Counted from the stretch's first letter, positions 14,105 to 27,190 are shown. The stretch: DNA of 64,000 nt from Epiperipatus broadwayi (GCA_028023455.1 JAQFVV010012499.1:246001-310000); one strand, 5' to 3'. Notes: generated by a model from the sequence alone, not told the origin. Made by a program: numbers and translations.

Positions 14105-14321
14105 TGTATGATGTAATTGTTTTTGTAGACATTTATAATGGTTTTTTGTAACTGACTTTGAATATAATTGATAATGACTACTTAGATAGTCAAAAGTACT
14201 TCTATTACATTATAGTAGATATTTGTTTTTAAAATATTATTTACTGTATTAATTATTGTATTGTTTTTCGAAGAATTATATATATTTGTTTATAATTGGC
14301 ATACAGACATTGATTATATAT

Positions 14322-14752
14322 ATATAAAGTAGGATTTGGGTCAAACTTTGTGTTATTTTTGATTAATTCCCAATGTTTCAATGAAATAGCATCCACCATT
14401 GTCCAGTTTAACTTATCAAAGAAAAACCATTAGATCTTAAATAGTAATGAGATTAAATTTAAGATAAAGAATGATATTGAGAATAAAGTAGTTGAACATT
14501 CAGAATATGTGAATTAGCAAAATGTTTATTTTTTTTAGTTTCACAATAAACATTTTATTAATTTTCATATTCTGAATGCTTGACTACTTCATGCTCACTC
14601 TCATTCTTTACCTCACACTCAATCTCATTACTATTTGAGATCTAATGGCTTTTCTTAAAAAGTTAAACTGGACAGTTGTGGATGCTATTTCATCGAAATG
14701 TTGTGAAGTAAGCAAAAATAACACAGTTTGACCCAAAAACTTCTTTATTTAC
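14322..14752. mobile_element. Fold-back family C, copy C1 (possible Penelope 3' region)
   Basis: Two arms of about 200 bp face each other. AGGATTTGGGTCAAACTTTG at the left pairs with CAGTTTGACCCAAAAACTTC at the right. ATAGCATCCACCATTGTCCA pairs with TGGACAGTTGTGGATGCTAT, and CATTCAGAATATGTG pairs with CATATTCTGAATG near the centre. The loop is a short T-rich stretch. The arms diverge at perhaps one base in six. A related fold-back lies at 52137-52752. Its position just 3' of the endonuclease fragment suggests it could be the terminal repeat of that element (inference). Confidence 0.65.
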
Positions 14753-15654
14753 ATCATATAATCATGAAAACATTAAATATAATATATAAATAGCAAAAAA
14801 TGGTTGTAATAAAGATACTCTACTTCTTATTTGCTTCAAATTTCCCAAAATAATAATTTCAAAATAGAAATCATCTGAATCAGTTCATAGTCCATAGTGA
14901 CATTTTACTTAAGGTAAATGACATCTCTAATATAAATAGGCTTCATTCTTAAGTACTAGGATATTATGCTTTTGGAATTGTCTTTATTTTTCATAGTCTA
15001 TTTTAAGTTAGCTACTTTACATAATTCATTATACATTTTTTGAATTTTCTAACTAAATTCCGAAATACCAAATGCCGTGCATGTTATAACATTATCATGG
15101 AACAAAATCAGTTGTAAATTATTTCTGTTAAACTTCAAATAATTTCACTGAATGATAAATCAATAGCCCATACTTGGTCCAAACTCTAACATTTATTGTT
15201 AATGTTGCTCTTAAATCTTGATTTATTCATTTTAAGATACATGTTATGAATTTCTTTTTACGACTGCTGATATTATTTCAAAAAGGCCCATAATGTTGCA
15301 ATGGATTGGATGTGGTCTACTGAACAATATATATTTTACATTTAAAGTTTGTTGTATATGTCATTCTCATGTTTTAATTCTTATCATATAAGATCATCAA
15401 ACATATGATACTATTTTTTTTTATTTAAATTGATTGCAATGATGGAAAACAGTTTTTTTTTACTATAAAAATGTTAAATAATTTGTTCAATTAGAAATAA
15501 TTTAAAAACCAATCTGTATCAAAAAGCATTCTAGGCATCTAATAATAGTATATATATATATATATATCCTGAGTTTTAAGTAGAAACAAAAGATATTATT
15601 TCATGATTAACAGTTGCTATCTCATACCACTGATACACTTGATCACATACATAT
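14753..15654. other. No recognisable feature
   Basis: AT-rich unique-looking sequence; no gene, RNA or repeat relation noticed apart from a short (TA)n near 15551-15567. Confidence 0.6.
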
Positions 15655-15666
15655 TAAAAAGATAAC

Positions 15667-15723
15667 TAATCACAAATATATGTATTTCGTGCTAAACCAG
15701 TATTTGTTAGTTGATCCAGATTA
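15667..15723 (-). ncRNA. Decayed hammerhead-like motif, family M copy M1
   Basis: Relative of the better preserved copy at 45582-45642. On the minus strand the order is TAATC (outer stem I), CTAACAA (decayed CUGAUGA box), a stem II with loop, CACGAAATAC (GAAA box kept) and GATTA (outer stem I partner). Stem II here has lost its left half, but its right half AGCAC would pair with the GTGCT that copy M2 keeps. Two core bases needed for catalysis are changed, so this copy should be inactive. The related repeat extends to about 15795, including TTATATTAAGATAGCCAATC. Confidence 0.4.
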
Positions 15724-15925
15724 TCATCTCCACACATATATACATTCAAAGCTCAACTTATATTAAGATAGCCAATCTTCATACTTTAATGAATAGACTT
15801 CAAACCACTCCAAACCACAACTCTTCAGCAGTCCATTTCATTAAAAATCTGATGATGGAATGCTCAAAGCTTATTTTAACACCAACCTTCTCGTCCTACC
15901 ATGTTGACCACAAATCACTCTGACT

Positions 15926-16005
15926 TCTCATGTCGGCATGAGATAGCATGGATGTCGAGATTCGTGTGATAGTCTGAGTTCAAATTCCCTATATATTACA
16001 TATAG
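15926..16005 (+). mobile_element. tRNA-derived SINE-like fragment, family V copy V1
   Basis: Contains GATAGTCTGAGTTCAAATTC, whose GAGTTCAAATTCC resembles the B box of an RNA polymerase III promoter. Related sequences occur at 35395-35480 (+) and 45478-45550 (-). The upstream part is too diverged to give a convincing A box. A true tRNA gene is unlikely because no cloverleaf closes around the box. Confidence 0.45.
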
Positions 16006-16890
16006 AACTGCATGTATAAAAAACCTGCACTGTAAAAAAAATTCAGATTAACGGGTTTATTATACATTAAATTTAGATTGTCAGGTTTAAATTTTTTTTC
16101 AGAATATTTCGTTCGCTTATTTAATAGTTACACAATTGAGTTTGCTGTAGAAAAAAAAATCAAAATTTATTATTCCTATTATTGAATTTATATTAATATT
16201 TAAAAATCTTAATATAAACATTTATTGAAAAAAAAAGACACTAACAACTTTAGTCACTATAAATGTTAGATGAAATCTCGGATAATAAAGAACTCTTGAC
16301 AATTAAATAATTTTATCGGTTCTTTTCTCTCTTTAATTTTGTACACCCACTTCTATGTTAAAGATGAAAGTAATAAATCTATATTTGTAAAACGATATCT
16401 TTTAACGTAATACTTTTATATAATTATTGAAGAATTATTATATAATTATTTTCTTTTAAAATTATAAATTATATAATGCATGACTGCATTTCTATCAACC
16501 CACTTGATACCACGCACAATTAACCCATAACGCGCACACGTACACCCAAACTTATATGTTCACCTTTAAAATTATTATATCAGAATATTCCTCTCAACTG
16601 TGTTCTGATATGATATGAAAACATATGATTCTTATTTTTGCCTTATGCATTTTTTTTATCTGTACAGGAGCAATTTTTTAGCTTTACGTTATAGGCCCAG
16701 ATATAGTGATTTTTTTGTTGCATAATGATAAAAATTACATTTTAATGTTCAGTGGAGACACTATAATATGAAAATTAAAATGATTAGACACTAAGAAGTC
16801 TTAAAAATAAAATTGTACACTATTTTTATAATCAAATATAATCTTAATTTATAGGCATGCTATCAAAACATTAATAGTCCACAAATGAAC
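16006..16890. other. No recognisable feature
   Basis: AT-rich, non-coding. A slightly GC-richer patch at 16490-16560 shows nothing identifiable. Confidence 0.6.
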
Positions 16891-16906
16891 TACAAATAGG
16901 AAAGTA

Positions 16907-17470
16907 AACCACTGAACATCACATGATCACCATTTCTTATGCTTGCTGATAACTGTTATTAAACTGGAAAAACTCTCCATACAATAGTGCCACTCAGTGC
17001 ATGCCAGAGTAATCAATGGATGCCAGAAGGCTTGTGCATAAAATCTCCATTTAGTGTCTACTCATTCAATATCCCCAGACTAGTTTAATAGAATAGTGGT
17101 GACTATGGTTGTTAAAGAGTCAATGACACCAAAATATATGAGTATTGAACTGAGTTCAGACCCATATGACTATATAAGCTAATGAGCTTAGATTGAAATT
17201 ATTTTTGTCTTCAATTTGATTCTCATAGTTTTGTAATTAAGTAGAGATAAAATCTGTCTGCTGGAGGGTTGCATTAGATCCTAAGATCTAGGTGCAGTGC
17301 TCTCATATCCAAGCTCTTCACTGACAAAGTCCACAAGCCAGAATCTAGTCTGGGGATATTGGATGAGTAGGCACTAGATGGGGATTTTATGCACAAGCCT
17401 TCTGGCATCCATTGATTACTCTGGCTTGCATTGAGAGGCACTACTGTATGGAGAGTTTTGCCTGTTTTAA
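16907..17470 (-). mobile_element. Fold-back family A, copy A1
   Basis: A 564-bp element bounded by 13-bp direct repeats at 16894-16906 and 17471-17483 (AAAYAGGAAAGTA, starting one base earlier; one mismatch). Inner arms are inverted: ACTCTCCATACAATAGTGCC on the left pairs with GGCACTACTGTATGGAGAGT on the right, and the pairing runs through the CTAGTGCCTACTCATCCAAT block for about 130 bp. The outer ends are not symmetrical: the left end carries an extra segment, CTGAACATCACATGATCACC, missing at the right, which stops at GCCTGTTTTAA. A4 has the same asymmetry in the opposite orientation. A hammerhead-like relic lies in the right arm. No coding capacity. Confidence 0.75.
17307..17364 (+). ncRNA. 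Hammerhead-like relic in A1
   Basis: Order: ATCCAA, CTCTTCA, CTGACAA (one change from the CUGANGA box), stem II with GCC side, GAATC (for GAAAC), TA, GTC, TGGGGA, TTGGAT. ATCCAA and TTGGAT pair perfectly as the outer helix of stem I, and CTCTTCA against TGGGGA gives a weaker inner helix. Two core substitutions make activity unlikely. Confidence 0.4.
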
Positions 17471-17483
17471 AAACAGGAAAGTA

Positions 17484-19016
<1,533 letters not shown>

Positions 19017-19252
19017 AATGACCTAAGTTGTCTAAAATATTATCAATTATTATTATAATTAAGCAACTAGATTGGCGTTATTATTTAGCAATGATATAAA
19101 TAATACTTTTTTTCAAATTGTTATGATTACCAACTTTTCTCAACTTTATGCACTTTTTAAAGAAATTAGAGGAATGCATGAGAAGTCCACAGGACAGTTT
19201 TAAAATGATCATTTGTAATTTAAGTAAAAATGTAGTCTAAATCTGAGTAAAT

Positions 19253-19360
19253 AGTCAAGCGTTGTTAGCGAGAGGTCATCGCAGCGGCCTTGCAAGCAAG
19301 TAGTTGGTTGCAGACGGTTGTGGGTTCGCCTCCCGCCGATGCTATGACATATAAAAAAAT
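19253..19360 (+). mobile_element. tRNA-derived SINE, family S copy S1
   Basis: Flanked by perfect 13-bp target duplications, AATCTGAGTAAAT, at 19240-19252 and 19361-19373. The body begins GTCAAGCGTTGTTAGCGAG and ends GACATATAAAAAAA. GTGGGTTCGCCTCCC fits an RNA polymerase III B box, and GCGAGAGGTCATCGC occupies the A-box position. It relates to four other copies at 29796, 31222, 42018 and 43193, of which this is the most diverged body with the clearest duplications. Mobilised by a LINE in trans (family knowledge). Confidence 0.85.
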
Positions 19361-19373
19361 AATCTGAGTAAAT

Positions 19374-20420
19374 TGTTTATTTTCTTTACTAACCACACAT
19401 TTCTCATAAGTCTTTGCCATAGTATAAAAATATCAATATGTTGTTTTTTTTTCTTTTGCAGCTTTAAAATTTTCAGTTTTAAAGATAGCAAAGAAACCAC
19501 CAAAGTTGGAACAATTCTTATTTTTATTTTTATTGCAATTTTGTCTAGAGAAAATTTCTTAAATACTTTATCCTCATTTGCTGTGTTATAATCCCACACA
19601 CAAAAAAAAAACTACCAAAATTTTTTTATGTTTTTTTATCATTTTTGAAGCCAATTTGTGTTTAAAATACACCTTTTAAATAATACATCACAAAGCAAAA
19701 CTTCTCAACAGTGAGGAATTATTAATACCAAATTTTACCAACCTCTGATTGGTTAGAGTTGTAAATTTATTTACTCTTGCTTCATTCTTTAATTATCATT
19801 GGGTAGAAATCAACTTCATATAGAATAGCTGAGTTGTCTATAATTTTATTGTTTGTAAAAATAAATAAAAAAATTACATGTTACAAATTTGAAAAAAAAT
19901 TCCTAAATTTATTTTTCCTTGATTCAAATGTCATCTTAAAGCATAGTTGAAAAATGTACTAACCACTATCTCATAACGCAATTCACTTTTTTACCAGTAT
20001 AAAAAAAATACAATAATAATAATTAAAAGGTCAATTATATGAGTAATCTCATGACAGGGCTGAAATTTTGATATAGAAGTCTTTAATTCTTTAATCCATC
20101 ACTCTATTCTATACTACACTGTAAAAATAGAAAATATAATAATCTCTTATAATAAATATATATGTTATACAGAGAATATCATTATTCCCATGAGGTCAGG
20201 CTAATAACCAATCTAAGTGAAATTTCAATATTTTTTTTACAGTTCCAAACACATATAGAGTTTTTTTAAGTAAATAGTTTATAGAAATTTTAACAATCCA
20301 TATAATTATTGATAAGAAAACAATAACTATATATCTAACTATTCTTAGCAAAAATATAAAATAAAAATGAATAACAGAAAAAGTATATAATTGGATTTTT
20401 TTGAGGGAGGGGTACCTACA
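19374..20420. other. No recognisable feature
   Basis: AT-rich, poly-A and poly-T runs. Short overlapping open frames on both strands between 19342 and 19599 show no domain. Confidence 0.6.
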
Positions 20421-20832
20421 ATCTTGACAAACATATGCTTATAAACATCAGAGGTCCAAGAATAAGTAGATTCATTATATTCTTGATCCTTTGTTCAACA
20501 TTTAGAGTGCTTTTAATTCATAGTCCAGTAAAAGGGAAATTTACTCTTTGTTTACATATACATCAAATTATGTTTAATTATATTATATTTTATTTAATTA
20601 CTACAATGAAAATGTTAAAAATGAGATTCAGTTTTTAGCCTTGTACAATTGATAATGAGTTTAATAACTTTTAAATGCCATATTTTCTCTGGCTAATAAA
20701 CTAATTTGACTCTGAATTACAAATAATATTGTCAAAGATATGTTTATAAATATCAGAGTCCAAAAAAATAGATGCATTAATTGTATTTTTGATCTTTTGT
20801 TCAACATTCCTTGTCCTTCTAATTCATAGCCT
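20421..20832 (+). repeat. Direct repeat pair, about 306-bp offset
   Basis: Copy 1 at about 20421-20530 and copy 2 at about 20727-20832 share TTATAAACATCAGAGGTCCA versus TTATAAATATCAGAGTCCA, then TTTGTTCAACATT and CTTCTAATTCATAG-like runs. The intervening 200 bp are not repeated. An open frame of 67 codons over copy 1 is not kept in copy 2. Confidence 0.7.
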
Positions 20833-21135
20833 GGGGATGATTAATTCCGTTTGTTTTAAGTATAACAATAATAAAATAGGGTTTAATTTATAGTTTACAA
20901 TATTATTTATCATTAAAATATTTGCTTATACATATGAGGATGAAGCTATAGAAAACAATACATGAACCAGTTGGAGTAATATAGTATATAAGCATGAACA
21001 AAAAACATGTTGTTAAGAAATAATATACATATATTACAAAGAAATCAAGTCATATGTCACATGACATAATTTAACAAGCTTGTATTACAAATGTTATATA
21101 TAGAGCTCACAAATAATCTTCCAACAATCTTTGCA

Positions 21136-21198
21136 GAATATCTCCAACACCAGACCAGTTTCTGCTGCTGGCTTCCTCAGTGAGGTGCTAAGATATTC
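21136..21198 (-). ncRNA. Hammerhead ribozyme candidate, family B left arm
   Basis: Best core in families A and B. Minus strand, in order: GAATATCT (21198-21191), TAGC, ACCTCA, CTGAGGA (21180-21174), AGCCAGCAGCA (short stem II), GAAAC (21162-21158), TG, GTC (21155-21153), TGGTGT, then AGATATTC (21143-21136). The two ends form a perfect 8-bp outer stem I helix. ACCTCA against TGGTGT gives the inner helix with one mismatch, separated by a small internal loop. GAAAC-TG-GTC gives a very short stem III, with the expected cleavage after the C of GTC. Weak point: stem II is only 2 bp and its closing position is A opposite A, not the usual G-C pair. I infer a type I hammerhead, possibly weak or inactive as a monomer. 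Confidence 0.5.
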
Positions 21199-21530
21199 AA
21201 GAATTATATTAAAAATACCAAGACAAGCCCAGCACTTTATCTAATGGATAACTATTAAGTAGAAAATCTGAAATTTTCAGACATCCATATGTCTACCAAT
21301 CTGGCTATCTAACTTAAATAACCATATGGGAATGAACCAAGTTCAGATACACCATTTATTAATAATTTTAGCCATATAAAATTTCCAAAGCCTTAATAGC
21401 AAGAAATAAAGTCAAATGTCACATGACCTAATTTAACAAGCATGTATTGCAAATGTTATATATAGAGCTTACAAATAAGCTCCATTAGATCAAGTGCTGG
21501 ACTTGTCCTGGTATTTTTAATCTAATGCTT

Positions 21531-21590
21531 GAATATATTAGCACTTTATTAAGGAAGCCAGTAGCAAAAACTGGTCTGAGGTTAGGGATC
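21531..21590 (+). ncRNA. Hammerhead-like relic in inner family B element
   Basis: GAATATATTAGCAC, TTAAGGA (changed from CUGAGGA), AGCCAGTAGCA, AAAAC (for GAAAC), TG, GTC, then GAGGTTAGGGAT. Same order as 21136-21198, but the core is damaged and the outer helix is weaker. Confidence 0.35.
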
Positions 21591-21899
21591 TTGTTAAGAG
21601 CTTATTTGTCAGCTCTTTGTATAACATTTGTAACACAAGCTTGTTTAAATTAGGTCATGTGACAACTGACTTCATTTCTATGTAATTTTAGTTTTTTCTA
21701 TTAAGGTTTTTGGTGATTTTATATTGCTAAAGCTATAAATATATGGCATACCTGAACTTAGTTCAGTCCCATATGGCTATTTAAGTTAGATAGCTGGATT
21801 GGAAGACATATGGCTGTCTGAAAATTTCAGATTTTCTGCTTAAATGCTATCCATTAGATAAAGAGCTAGGCTTGTATTGGTATTTTTAATCTAATGTTT

Positions 21900-21961
21900 G
21901 AATATTCTAGCAAGTCACTAAGAAAGCCAGTAGCAAAAACAGGTCTGGATTAGGGATATTC
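21900..21961 (+). ncRNA. Hammerhead-like relic, family B right arm
   Basis: Mirror partner of 21136-21198. GAATATTC and GGATATTC bound the motif and can pair over most of their length. The core reads CTAAGAA (for CUGAGGA), AAAAC (for GAAAC) and GTC at 21943-21945. Three core changes imply inactivity. Because the two arms are inverted, the pairing of the arms with each other competes with any ribozyme fold. Confidence 0.35.
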
Positions 21962-22078
21962 TCCAAAGCTTGTTAAGAGCTTATTTGTCAGTTCTTTGTA
22001 TAACATTTGTAATACAAGCTTGTTTAAATTAGGTCATGTGACATCTGACTTGATTTCTTTGTAATATATATATATATA

Positions 22079-24229
22079 ATAATGGTTGGGGTGATTATGA
22101 AGTTTGAGTCATACCATATCTGCTGTAATGGCACCTCCAGACTATTTGAACCTGGAAAATTTATATAGTAGGCAGATATGTATTGTTAAGATCTAAATTT
22201 TACATATATATTCTATTCTGACCATCAGCCCATGCCACTAGCCCAGGGAACAGCAGAGATTTATAATATATAATTTTACTTAAAATATATTTCTAATATT
22301 AAAAAATAAAAGCCACTGCCAGTAATATCACATGAAAAACATTTATTAATGCATATATATAAATATTTAAAATTGAGAAATAAAATTTATTATTTTAGAT
22401 TGGATATTAATTTTTAAATTTAAATTATTTTAAACAGTTCACACAGATGAACATTTTATAAAAGTTTGTTTTATAATGTTGAGTATAGATAGGCTACATA
22501 GATTACTCAGTTAAAAACTTTTCAAAACAATCATTCAATCTCAGACTAAAAATTCGTAACCAGACCAATGCTTGCTTCTTGCTATATGAAATGCAACCAA
22601 TTCAATATGAAGATGCTAGCATAAAACCATGCAGTCAGGAATGTGCATCTGCAGTGTGATATTATTTGAAAAAACATGATCTCCATCCAGTACAGGAATG
22701 TATATCTGTCTGGTAAAGGAATCATGTATATAAAATAATTAAATAGAAATGCTTCATATGGGGGTAGAGTGGTCTTACTGCTGACTTATAGTCCCCATCC
22801 ATAGAGCTAAGAAGGGGTCAATGGCATAGGAAATACATTTGCATGTATTGCAACACAATGACAACATCTTTGGGTCATGCATTCAATTGGGCTTTGCCCT
22901 GTATGCTAAACACACTTCACATTACATTGATATAAACACCCATATATCCCTCCACCAACATCGACCTAACTATGAGACAAATAGCCTGAAATTAAAACCC
23001 TAATGAAATAAACATAAATGACTAAAATATAAAGTTATTGATGGAATTGCAGAGGGAAATTTACAATAAATCCAATGGCATTCATCATAAGATGTCACAT
23101 TGACATCAGTAACTTAAAAGATATACAAATAAATATGTTTGAACACTCGGCATGGTGTCCTATTTACCGATATCTATATAATTTAATCAAAATAATAATA
23201 ATAATAATAACTAAATGTTAATGACTCTATGCAGCTATCTATACTCAACTTAAATTTATTACATTTAAATAATTTAGTCAATAAATATTAATAAATAAAA
23301 TGGAAATGATTTAACTAAATTAGCAAACTCAAATATATAAAATTTTAACATTAATAACTGATTTTGAAATCTGAAAAAGTAAAATAAGAGTTCATTTTAA
23401 AAGTTCTGTTTAGCAGATTATTAAAAGCCTGTTAAATATTGATGAAAGTTCTTAATTACTTTTTAAAATTTTATAGTTCATACTTTACAGTAGAAGAGCT
23501 CCCAGTTCCTGGTGCCAATTCCCACAAAGTGTTTATTATTTATGCTTTCTGTTCATGCAATTTGGAGGTAGCCATAGCTGATTCAATTCTGGTACTATTT
23601 TAATGTAGGACCCATATGATTTGGGTCTGCAACAGTACCATTCATAATTCAACAGTCATTTCATTTGAAATAAATGAGAGAGGGTGAAAAGTGTATCTTA
23701 TCACCCTTCTCAAAAAAATCAAGCTGGAACTAACTTTCAATTTTAATATTTTTCTTTTTATACAAATCATTCGGATTCATTAAACAATCAATGATTTTCA
23801 TTAGGGTCTGAGTGTTGGTTGCTGCTTCTATTGGACATTCAGCTTTAGAGTGAAAAACAATCCGATTTTTATCTATATCTTTCATTTGACATTTTTATAT
23901 AAGAGCCCCAAGGGCTAGTTTGCTTTTTGTTTAATTTAAGAGAACAATCATTACCATTTTGAGATTACCTATTTTCATTTATGTTACTTTAAACAAATAT
24001 TAATTTTTACTCTTTTTTTTTTATTTATAAAAAAATACATTCAAATACTTTTTTTTTGTTTTAAAATGAAAAAATACTTTTAAAGTTTTCCTTCCCTCTG
24101 TGCAATATATTATATATGTTAAACAACTCTTTTTAATTTGAACTTTTAGTTTTTAATAAATTTACTCTTATTTACGAACTTTTTATTTTAATTTTAAATT
24201 AATATAACGGCATGTTATATACCATTACA
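22079..24229 (-). mobile_element. Element J, copy J1 (about 2.15 kb)
   Basis: Homologous over its whole length, in inverted orientation, to J2 at 48324-50390. Matching anchors in order: GTTCAAATAG/ATG region, GTAGGCAGATATGTA, AAGCCACTGCCA, CACACAGATGAA, CCAATGGCATTCATCATAAG, AGAAGAGCTCCCAGTTCCTG and AGCCCCAAGGGCTAGTTTGC. The minus-strand start is TGTAATGG in a (TA)n tract, and the other end also abuts (TA)n at 22067-22078, immediately beside family B. No open frame is conserved between the two copies. The arrangement resembles a long LTR (see J2), but the class is not certain. Confidence 0.7.
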
Positions 24230-25079
24230 AAATATATATATATTCAAAATACTTTTTACCATATGAAACAACATTTTAATACTATTGTAGGAGACATTAA
24301 TGATATAATTAAAAAAGATTAAAAGATGAAGGTGTTGTGGTAAATGTAGGTAGATTGTGAAAACCAAAAGGAAAAAAATGTGTATTTGCAAAACAAATAA
24401 GTGCATATTATGAAGTCTTTCTTGAAAAAAAATACAAAATGGATATGGATATGTAAATGACCAAATGAAGATATAGCAGAATTTGATATTTTTGACTAAC
24501 AGAAAACATGTATTTCAAGGATTGCAATGTTTTTAATAGATTCAACACTGAAGTGATCATTAATTGGTGAGATGTAAGATACATATTAATGTAAAATTAA
24601 GGAGACAAAAACTACATTAAATGTCAATATTAACAGAAACCTTTCAGTTTTCTAATTGTTTAAAAATATTGTTAGAAATTCAAACTTAACAGATTAATAA
24701 TAAAATAATTGATGCTCTATTAAGAACTCTATGAAGCAATGCTCTAGACATTTTTTAATTAAAATAAAGTATGAAGGAAAGGAATAACATTAAAATAATT
24801 TGAAATGATTGTTTAAAAAATTGAATATTTGGAATAGAGTAAATTAATATGAAAAGGAATTAATAATCATTATATTAATAATTGGCAATGTTATCTATGA
24901 CTTATGTGAACAAGGCAGTATGTAGCAAGTAAAACCTCTATTAAGAGATGTGTGCTTAGTTAATTAGATTGTTCTAAACTGGATTGATCTCTCATTTTAA
25001 TTTCAACCTGTACACTTTGAGTTCATGTGATGTAGTGACAATTACCCTAAAAAAGAAATGCAACATTTAGAACTTAAGT
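24230..25079. other. No recognisable feature
   Basis: AT-rich sequence without a gene or repeat relation that I noticed. An open frame of 63 codons on the minus strand (24215-24406) is low-complexity and has no recognisable domain. Confidence 0.6.
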
Positions 25080-25119
25080 AAGCTTTCAAAACAACAATTT
25101 TAATAACATTATTTACAAA

Positions 25120-25292
25120 ACATTAAGATAAACATTCCGATTAACAAGTAATTTCAAAATAACAGTTGTAATAAATTTGTATACCTACATACTATAATAA
25201 TAATATAAACAATGGAAAAATGATTAATATTGTGGATGTTTACAATAAAACAAAATTAATCCCTTTTCATATGATGCAGTGTGGTTGTGATA
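25120..25292 (+). repeat. Ancient duplicate, left copy
   Basis: Aligns with 27270-27400 in the same orientation: ATACCTACATACTATAATAA against ATACCTACATAATATATTAA, then AAAAATGATTAATATT in both, then CAATAAAACAAAATTAAT in both. The putative LTR at 25303-27190 lies between the two copies. Confidence 0.75.
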
Positions 25293-25302
25293 TATATATA
25301 TA

Positions 25303-27190
25303 TGTAACGGGAGAAAGATCTTTGAGATACTGACCATGGGGGCGCCACTAGTCCGAAAATAGGAACTAGACATTTATTTTAAGGATGGACAGGATATGCG
25401 AATCAAAATGCACTGAACTAAAATCAGGGAGGAACAAGATATCTTAAATATTGTTTAGACAGTTGAGAAATCAAAGCACAAAGACAAACGTCAGCCAAAT
25501 TAAGTTTAAACAATTTATTAATTTTATTAAAAGTTGGGCAATAGAGTGAAGACATCTAGCCATGAATACAAAAGTGGCTTATAGTAACATACGCGTATTT
25601 ACCAGAGAATGCACAAGAGTATGACAAACATGAAGGCATTAAACATTTTGGCAGCAAAATTCTCTCACTTAAAATATAAGAAATGGTTAGGATAATATTT
25701 TCTTTCTGGCCAGTTGTAAAATTACAAAAACAAACAACAATTCTAGCTTCCTAAATCAGAGATAATAAAACAGTTACTGTCCTGCTGGAAATCAATGAAA
25801 CCAGTGCAGACGTTCAAGCAATAATATTCTAATTACTGTCATTAAAACACCGCAGGACTTCTGTGCATAATACTACATTCAATGTAAACATGGTTGATCT
25901 CACATACAAGACAGCAAAAGATATTTGATTACAATCTTACGTAATCCAGAAAGAAATGACTACTTTCAGACAACCCAAAGAAATAACTTGACAAATAGCC
26001 AGCAAAAAGATTTTGTTGTTTGCACAAAAAGTGCAAATGAAACATGCTTAAAGATTCTTTATTTTACAACTAAGGGCAGGTGAATAAATAAAGACTATGA
26101 AAACTGCCAATGCATTTTGTAATAGTTAACAAAATAATCAAGTATATATTAAACATATAAAATACAATCTCCTAATGCACCCCCTGATAAACGAAAATTG
26201 CAAACAAACTTGGAATCTTAAAACTAAGATTCCAAGACACACTTTAAATACTAGAAAAAGTACATACAGATAATAAATAATTAAAAACAATTAATACCAT
26301 TTTAAAACATACTTATCATTAGATTGAGTGGAGATTTAATTAAATGCAATTTATTTACCCTGACTAGAATAGAAAAAAAAGTTTAGCTTACAGTAAGGCA
26401 GAGTTCTAGGGATTTTGTGACAAGTGCGCACTTTTGATAATAGTTCCTCTTTCTGGTGATTTCTCTTAATGACAAAGGCAAGTGTCGAGGCAAATTGGGA
26501 ATCCGGCTATGTCAGAGTTTTATGGCATGACTGAAAAACAGCCTGGAGCCTGAGGCTCATCTTTATTTGAATTAGCACTGCATCTGAAGGTTTCCAATAT
26601 GAATAGCAGCGTTTGTTGACATCATGAAAGCAAATTTCAAAGATTTCTTAAATGCTCCAACTGCGATTAATAAGAAGTTGAATTAAGCATTTTAAAAACA
26701 GCAACCTTGTCTTAATCTCAGAATAATAGCAACTACCTCCTTTCTGGCAGGCTATAGTTACTTCGCTACATTTCCCGTGAAAAAACTTCCTTATTGACAA
26801 ATTCTATACCTCAGTCAGGGCAAATATTAATTTTCCGCTCAATCCAATTTAAGAATTCCAACCAGGGATTATTGTATCCAAATAACAAATACAAAACTAA
26901 ATCTCCGCTTTTAGACTTTTAGAATTAACTTTAAAAATGATTAAAAATAAAAGCAGCAGGAATATATAATTAGCAAGCTTGCCTGTTTTTAATTCAATTG
27001 ATTAAAACAGGCGGTGAAAGTAAACTATTTTAAAATAAATCAATTCTATAAACAAAAATTAAAATGCCCTATTTAAATATAACTGAGTATATGTTTTAAC
27101 ACACGTATGTTGTTTTTTTTATTATTAAATAATAAGAAGAAATTTTAATATTAGTAATAAAACCATTGAATCGGAAATCAATCCGGTTCA
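25303..27190 (-). mobile_element. Putative solo LTR, LTR-1 (1888 bp)
   Basis: A block of visibly less AT-rich sequence set into a (TA)n tract, with ATATA on both sides (25298-25302 and 27191-27195), which could be a 5-bp target duplication but is uninformative in such sequence. Read on the minus strand it starts TGAACCGGATTG and ends CTTTCTCCCGTTACA, the TG...CA form of LTRs. An AATAAA lies about 70 bp before the end (25373-25378), followed by ACTAGTGGCGCCCC. That order of polyadenylation signal, then a U5-like tail, fits an LTR. There are no gag or pol frames, so a solo LTR is the simplest reading. J1, J2 and K resemble it in size, ends and insertion site. Confidence 0.55.

Larger units (their letters stand above)
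21030..22066. mobile_element. Nested fold-back element, family B
   Basis: Outer arms at about 21030-21400 and 21700-22066 are reverse complements. The termini TTACAAAGAAATCAAGTC and GACTTGATTTCTTTGTAA are exact mirror images, and inside them TTCAGACATCCATATGTCTA pairs with AGACATATGGCTGTCTGAAA. The 300 bp between the arms (21401-21699) are a second, smaller fold-back of the same family, with tips AAGTCAAATGTCACATGACC and GGTCATGTGACAACTGACTT. One copy has therefore apparently landed at the centre of another. Sequence around CTGAACTTAGTTCAGTCC near 21750 resembles the middle of A1 near 17146, linking families A and B. Three hammerhead-like motifs lie inside. No coding capacity. Confidence 0.75.
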
